From NCBI RefSeq assembly GCF_000015825.1, contig NC_009051.1:1110695-1174694 (forward strand): 64,000 nucleotides of DNA. Reading direction: 5' to 3'. The notes beneath the pieces are model-generated. The model was not told the origin of the DNA, did not search any database, and saw nothing but the letters and a program-made list of their open reading frames with translations. The stretch is from Methanoculleus marisnigri JR1. Its GTDB lineage: Archaea; Halobacteriota; Methanomicrobia; Methanomicrobiales; Methanoculleaceae. This document shows, in pieces, positions 59,825-64,000 of the stretch (its first letter is position 1; the number at the start of each line of letters is the position of its first letter). Position numbers and translations under genes: made by a program.

Positions 59825-60871
59825 ATGCAGGAAGCCAAACCCTACGTCGTCACCGGCCGTGCGCTCCTCGGCGAAGACCTCCGGGAAGAAGACGTCACCA
59901 TCACCGTCTCGGAGGGGATCGTCACCTCGATAGAGCCCGCTTCCCGGACGCCCGGGAGGTGGATCGTGCCCGCCTTCTTCAACGCCCACACGCATCTCGG
60001 CGACACCGTCGCGATGGATCTCCCCGCCCGGGGCAGCCTCGCCGACCTCGTCAAGCCCCCGAACGGCCTGAAACACCGGGTCCTCGCGGCGACCCCGCGG
60101 GCCGAACTCGTCCGGGGGATGCGTGCGAGCATCACCGGGATGCTCGCGACCGGGACAACGGGGTTCGCCGATTTCAGGGAAGGCGGGCCCGAGGGCGTCG
60201 CGGCGCTCCGCGAGGCGGCGGCCGGGCTCGACTGCCGCCCGGTCATCCTCGGCCGCGAAGGAGGGGAGGAGGTGAGCGACGGCGCGGGCATCAGCAGCGT
60301 TCACGATGTCGCGAACGCCGAAGAGATCGTCGGGGAAGCGCGGGCGGGAGGGAAACTCGTCGCCTTCCACGCGGGCGAGAAAAACCCGGACGATATCGAC
60401 GACGCGCTCGCGTTCGAGCCCGACCTGCTCGTCCACTGCACCCACGCGACGGATGCGCACCTCCGCCGGATCGTCGACATGGACATCCCCGTCGCCGTCT
60501 GCCCGAGATCGAACTGGCTGCTCGGGGTCGCGGCGTCGGCGGCCCGCCCGCCTATCACGCGGATCCTCGAACTCGGGGGCCGGCTCTACCTCGGGACGGA
60601 CAACGTTATGTTCGTTCAACCCGACATGCTCCGGGAGATGGCGTTTACCGCGACCGTCTACCGCGCGCGCCCCGAAGAGATCCTCCGCGCCGCGGTGTCG
60701 GGGGCCGGGTTGGCGGGGATGTCGGGGTACCTCGAGGAAGGGCAGAAAGCAAATTTCCTGGTCATCAATCCTCTAAAAAACAATATTTCCTTCAGCAGGG
60801 ACATCAGGACGACCATCGTAAAACGGCTGGATTCTTCATCTATTTGCCAAACAGTTTTAACCATGCAATAG
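59825..60871 (+). CDS. Amidohydrolase family protein
   Basis: 348 residues of the metal-dependent TIM-barrel type. It has VPAFFNAHTHLGDTVAMD (HxH metal site), GTTGFADFREGG, VAFHAGEKN (ligand His), LLVHCTHATD and LYLGTDNVMF (catalytic Asp). It belongs near the cytosine-deaminase/chlorohydrolase-like group and should hydrolyse a C-N bond, probably deaminating a base or a related ring. The last about 20 residues look extended and unrelated to the family. No operon partner. Confidence 0.85.
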   Translation: MQEAKPYVVTGRALLGEDLREEDVTITVSEGIVTSIEPASRTPGRWIVPAFFNAHTHLGDTVAMDLPARGSLADLVKPPNGLKHRVLAATPRAELVRGMRASITGMLATGTTGFADFREGGPEGVAALREAAAGLDCRPVILGREGGEEVSDGAGISSVHDVANAEEIVGEARAGGKLVAFHAGEKNPDDIDDALAFEPDLLVHCTHATDAHLRRIVDMDIPVAVCPRSNWLLGVAASAARPPITRILELGGRLYLGTDNVMFVQPDMLREMAFTATVYRARPEEILRAAVSGAGLAGMSGYLEEGQKANFLVINPLKNNISFSRDIRTTIVKRLDSSSICQTVLTMQ

Positions 60872-60907
60872 AAATCAGATAAGAAGTGTCTGTTCTGCGT
60901 GGTGTGT

Positions 60908-61336
60908 ATGTTCCGTAAGATACTCGTTGCTATGGACGGCTCCGAACCGGCCAACCGGGCGTTTGAGACAGCTCTCGGTGAGGCCGGCGTCTGGAAAGCC
61001 GAAGTTCACGTTGTGTATGTGGTCGAATCCGGGCTATTTTCTTCCCTTCCCATGGACAACACACTCGAGATCATCTACAGTGTTTTGCAAAAGGAAGGTG
61101 AGGATGTTCTTGAAGCGGCTCGTAAGAAAGCGGATGCGGCGGGAGTATCACTCGTCACGCATCTGCGGCAGGGGCACGCGGGGTCCCAGATCATCTCTCT
61201 CGCCGAAGAGCTGGGCACCGATCTCATCGTCCTCGGCTCCTACGGGAAGAGCGGTGTCGACCGGCTCCTGCTCGGGAGCGTGACCGACTACGTGGTGCAA
61301 AACAGCCCCATCACGACGACGGTGGTGAGATCATAA
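60908..61336 (+). CDS. Universal stress protein (UspA family)
   Basis: 142 residues from ATG 60908 (MFRKILVAMDGSEPANRAF). It is a Rossmann-like USP with the ATP-binding signature LGSYGKSGVDRLLLGSVTDY near the C-terminus, so it is probably an ATP-binding member. Its stop lies 15 bases before the CBS gene, and the two are likely in one operon, perhaps linking energy state to a response. Confidence 0.92.
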   Translation: MFRKILVAMDGSEPANRAFETALGEAGVWKAEVHVVYVVESGLFSSLPMDNTLEIIYSVLQKEGEDVLEAARKKADAAGVSLVTHLRQGHAGSQIISLAEELGTDLIVLGSYGKSGVDRLLLGSVTDYVVQNSPITTTVVRS

Positions 61337-61350
61337 CCTCTCTGCAGCAG

Positions 61351-62211
61351 ATGTTCGTCCGGGACTTCATGATAACCGACGTCGTCTGCGTCGAGATCCC
61401 CGGAAACCGGGACGATGTCCTGCGTATCCTGAAACGCACGGGGATCAGCGGCGTCCCTGTCCTCAAAGACGGCGAGCTCGTCGGCATCATCACCCGTAAG
61501 GATCTCCTCCGCAAGGCCGAAGAGACCCAGCTCGGGCTCCTGATGACGCCCGACCCGGTCGTCATCCGGCCGGACGCCCCCATCTCGGAGGCGGCCCAGC
61601 TGATGGTGCGCCACAACATCAGGAGGCTTCCCGTCCTCCAGGACGGGAAGATGGTCGGGCTGATCAGCGTGGCCGATCTCATCGGCGCCGTTGCCCAGCT
61701 CCGCATCACCCTCCCCATCAAGGAGAACTACGTCAGCAAGACCTACGCCCTCTGGGAGGAGACACCCCTCTCGCTCGTCGGGAGAGTCCTCGAGATCTCG
61801 GGTTACGACGCCATCCCCGTCCTGATGGAGGACGGCACGCTCACCGGGATCATATCGGAGCGGGATCTCATCAGGCATTCCCGCATCGAGGACGGTGTCG
61901 AGGTCAGCGACTTCTCGAACGGCACGGACGATGACGAATGGACGTGGGAGAGCATCCGGGACATGCACACCATCAGTTACGGCATCTCCAAGATCCAGCT
62001 CCTCCCGATCCCCGTGAAGAACGCGATGGTGAAGAACGTCCTCGCCGTCCCCCTGAACGCCGAGGTCGGCGAATGCGCACTGAAGATGCGGCGGGCCCGG
62101 GTCGACCAGCTCCCGGTGGTCAACGGGAACAAGCGGCTTGTCGCCATGCTCTTCGACCGTGAGCTGATAAAGGTGCTGCTGCCTGACCAGCAGGCCGTGC
62201 GAAAGAATTAA
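61351..62211 (+). CDS. Four-CBS-domain protein
   Basis: 286 residues made almost entirely of four CBS motifs, visible as ISGVPVLKDGELVGIITRKD, IRRLPVLQDGKMVGLISVAD, YDAIPVLMEDGTLTGIISER and VDQLPVVNGNKRLVAMLFDR. Two Bateman pairs should bind adenosine nucleotides. There is no enzyme or DNA-binding domain attached, so it likely regulates another protein. It is directly downstream of the universal stress gene. Confidence 0.9.
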   Translation: MFVRDFMITDVVCVEIPGNRDDVLRILKRTGISGVPVLKDGELVGIITRKDLLRKAEETQLGLLMTPDPVVIRPDAPISEAAQLMVRHNIRRLPVLQDGKMVGLISVADLIGAVAQLRITLPIKENYVSKTYALWEETPLSLVGRVLEISGYDAIPVLMEDGTLTGIISERDLIRHSRIEDGVEVSDFSNGTDDDEWTWESIRDMHTISYGISKIQLLPIPVKNAMVKNVLAVPLNAEVGECALKMRRARVDQLPVVNGNKRLVAMLFDRELIKVLLPDQQAVRKN

Positions 62212-62356
62212 GGGGCAACATTCATATAATATACAGATGCCTATCCCTGTCGTGCCGTGACCCGGTACGGCGATAAATTTATGTTTTATGATATCGCTAT
62301 ACGCTTAACCGCTTTTGAGCGAGATAAGGCGTTTTAATGGTTTTAGGGGTGCTTCA

Positions 62357-63001
62357 ATGCTTGATACTTCCCAGGAAATAATGAAAGGTACAACTACCGT
62401 AGGACTGATCTTCGATGGCGGCGTGGTCCTTGCAACGGAGATGCGAGCGACGATGGGGAACATGATCGCAAGCAAGCGTGCGAAGAAGATCTACCAGATC
62501 ACGCCGAGGATCGGCCTCACGACCGCCGGCGGCGTCGGCGACGCACAGCAGCTCGTCCGGATCCTGCAGGTCGAGTGCAACCTCTTCGAGATGCGCCGCG
62601 GCAAGACCATGTCTGTCGGTGCCGCATCGACCCTGCTCTCGAACTACCTGAACCAGAACCGCTACTATCCCTACTACGTCCAGCTCCTGATGGGCGGGTT
62701 CGACGACGAGGGGCCGAGCGTCTACTCCGTCGACGCCATGGGCGGGGCGACCAAGGAAGAGGATATCGTCGCCACCGGCTCGGGCTCCCCCTTCGCCTAC
62801 GGCGTGCTCGAAGACCAGTATCGGGCCGGCATGAAGGAGGACGACGCGAAGGATCTCGCCGTCCGTGCCGTCAGATCGGCGATGCGTCGTGACTCCGCAT
62901 CCGGCGAGGATATCATGGTGGTCGTGATCACGAAGGACAAATATGAAGAACACATCGAGAGCGGGTTGCAGAGGCCATCGGCAGCCCGCCCAACACTCTG
63001 A
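62357..63001 (+). CDS. psmB: Proteasome beta subunit
   Basis: 214 residues from ATG 62357. A short propeptide ([11 protein letters not shown]) ends before Thr12, the catalytic N-terminal threonine in [20 protein letters not shown]. Further active-site parts follow: KRAKKIYQI (Lys) and [12 protein letters not shown]. It forms the two inner rings of the 20S proteasome and degrades unfolded proteins. An AT-rich promoter-like region lies at 62220-62310. The next gene begins 20 bases after the stop, so the two may be cotranscribed. Confidence 0.97.
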   Translation: MLDTSQEIMKGTTTVGLIFDGGVVLATEMRATMGNMIASKRAKKIYQITPRIGLTTAGGVGDAQQLVRILQVECNLFEMRRGKTMSVGAASTLLSNYLNQNRYYPYYVQLLMGGFDDEGPSVYSVDAMGGATKEEDIVATGSGSPFAYGVLEDQYRAGMKEDDAKDLAVRAVRSAMRRDSASGEDIMVVVITKDKYEEHIESGLQRPSAARPTL

Positions 63002-63021
63002 TATTTTTTAGGACGATTTTA

Positions 63022-64000
63022 ATGGTTATCGAAGAGAAACTCCAGGAGCTTAAGGAGCAGATCAACAAGATTGTTCCCGGTGGAATTACCATCTCGAACG
63101 TCGAGTTTGAAGGTCCCGAGCTCGTTATCTACACCGACGATCCGAAACTGTTTGCCGATCAGGCAGACCTGATAAAAATACTGGCACGCGATCTCAGAAA
63201 GCGGATCGTCGTGCGCCCGAATATCCTTGAAGACCCGGAGCGGGCCGCCCAGGAGATCCGGGCGGTCGTGCCGGAGAACGCGGGGATCACCGACCTCTTC
63301 TTCGACCCGGAGACCGGCGAGGTCCTGATCGAGGCGGAGAAGCCCGGTGTGGTCATCGGCAAGAACGGGGTAACCCTCCGGGAGATCACGAAACAGATCG
63401 GCTGGACGCCGAAGGTTGTCCGGACGCCGCCCATCGAGAGCACGACGGTGAAGCAGATCCGTACCTATCTCCGGTCGGTGAAGGACGAGCGCAAAGCATT
63501 TCTGCGGGCGATCGGCCGCCGCATCCACCGTGAGGTCACGAGCAAAGACCAGTGGCTGCGGGTCACGACGCTCGGGTGCTGCCGCGAGGTCGGCCGCGCT
63601 GCGTTCCTGATATCGACACCGGAGAGCAAGATCCTGGTCGACTGCGGCGAAAAGCCGGGCAGCACCACGAACGGGACGCCGTACCTCTATGTGCCCGAGA
63701 TCTACCCGCTCAACACGCTCGATGCAGTGGTGCTCACCCACGCGCACCTCGACCACTGCGCCCTCGTCCCGCTCCTGTATAAGTACGGTTACGAAGGCCC
63801 GGTCTACTCGACGGCGCCGACGAGGGATCTCTCGACGATGCTCCAGCTCGACTACCTGGACGTCGTCAGAAAGGAGACGGACAGGATCCCCTACACCTCG
63901 AACGAGGTGCGGACCTACATGAAACACTCCATCACCCTCAACTACGGCAGCGTGACCGACATCGCACCCGACGTCAAACTCACCTTCCATAACGCGGGGC
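63022..64000 (+). CDS. aCPSF1-type beta-CASP ribonuclease, partial
   Basis: 326 codons from ATG 63022 run off the right edge, so the C-terminus is missing. The N-terminal KH-like part ([20 protein letters not shown]) is followed by a metallo-beta-lactamase domain with [12 protein letters not shown]. The order two KH domains, MBL, beta-CASP is that of archaeal aCPSF1 (FttA), which cleaves RNA 3' ends and terminates transcription after oligo-U tracts. That fits the T-rich signals found after several genes here. It lies 20 bases behind psmB. Confidence 0.95.
   Translation, partial: MVIEEKLQELKEQINKIVPGGITISNVEFEGPELVIYTDDPKLFADQADLIKILARDLRKRIVVRPNILEDPERAAQEIRAVVPENAGITDLFFDPETGEVLIEAEKPGVVIGKNGVTLREITKQIGWTPKVVRTPPIESTTVKQIRTYLRSVKDERKAFLRAIGRRIHREVTSKDQWLRVTTLGCCREVGRAAFLISTPESKILVDCGEKPGSTTNGTPYLYVPEIYPLNTLDAVVLTHAHLDHCALVPLLYKYGYEGPVYSTAPTRDLSTMLQLDYLDVVRKETDRIPYTSNEVRTYMKHSITLNYGSVTDIAPDVKLTFHNAG

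Overview
The window is a high-GC, densely coded archaeal chromosome segment. It carries coenzyme F420 synthesis (cofE), an Eha-type energy-converting [NiFe] hydrogenase, a tungsten/molybdenum formylmethanofuran dehydrogenase (fwdDBAC), HypD, a proteasome beta subunit, Sec61-beta and an aCPSF1 ribonuclease. This points to a hydrogenotrophic methanogen of the order Methanomicrobiales, most likely Methanoculleus or a close relative. That assignment rests on gene content and protein style; no database was searched.

Layout. 1-15.8 kb is ordinary chromosome: a gate-domain membrane protein, a sodium:solute symporter with a tiny accessory subunit, a PEGA surface protein, two PAS sensor proteins, a transglutaminase-like lipoprotein, an Fe-alcohol dehydrogenase, tRNA-Arg, hypD, a frameshifted MscS channel gene, a radical SAM protein, tRNA-Thr and an FKBP isomerase. 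15.9-19.8 kb is a foreign-looking AT-rich block with one 1277-residue protein that joins an N-terminal SEC-C zinc motif to a C-terminal PD-(D/E)XK nuclease signature. It sits inside a partial duplication of the FKBP/nucleotidase junction. 20-33 kb returns to housekeeping: 5'-nucleotidase, ferritin-like protein, an SDR, an acyl-CoA synthetase with an N-terminal ribbon-helix-helix domain, hisH, a PUA/PAPS-reductase protein, TrkH and a large PAS sensor.

33.2-43.2 kb is an accessory (defence-like) island that ends at tRNA-Leu. It holds a type IIG restriction-modification protein with a mosaic specificity region, a possible nuclease, two MNT/HEPN modules whose HEPN genes are both broken, a duplicated antitoxin-like gene with one surviving PIN toxin, a CARF-like regulator without CRISPR, an HhH-GPD-like protein and a TPR/cold-shock fusion.

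43.6-54.6 kb is one tightly overlapping supra-operon, ehaB to ehaO, polyferredoxin, fwdDBAC and a small zinc ribbon. It physically couples ion-driven reduction of low-potential ferredoxin to the first CO2-fixing step of methanogenesis. 54.6-64 kb holds a DUF1922 zinc ribbon, a Rieske/FAD oxidoreductase, a TreT-like trehalose glycosyltransferase, cofE, secG, an amidohydrolase, a universal stress protein, a four-CBS protein, psmB and a partial aCPSF1 ribonuclease. Three G-rich intergenic repeats (near 25.5, 55.1 and 58.6 kb) look like a miniature inverted-repeat family.
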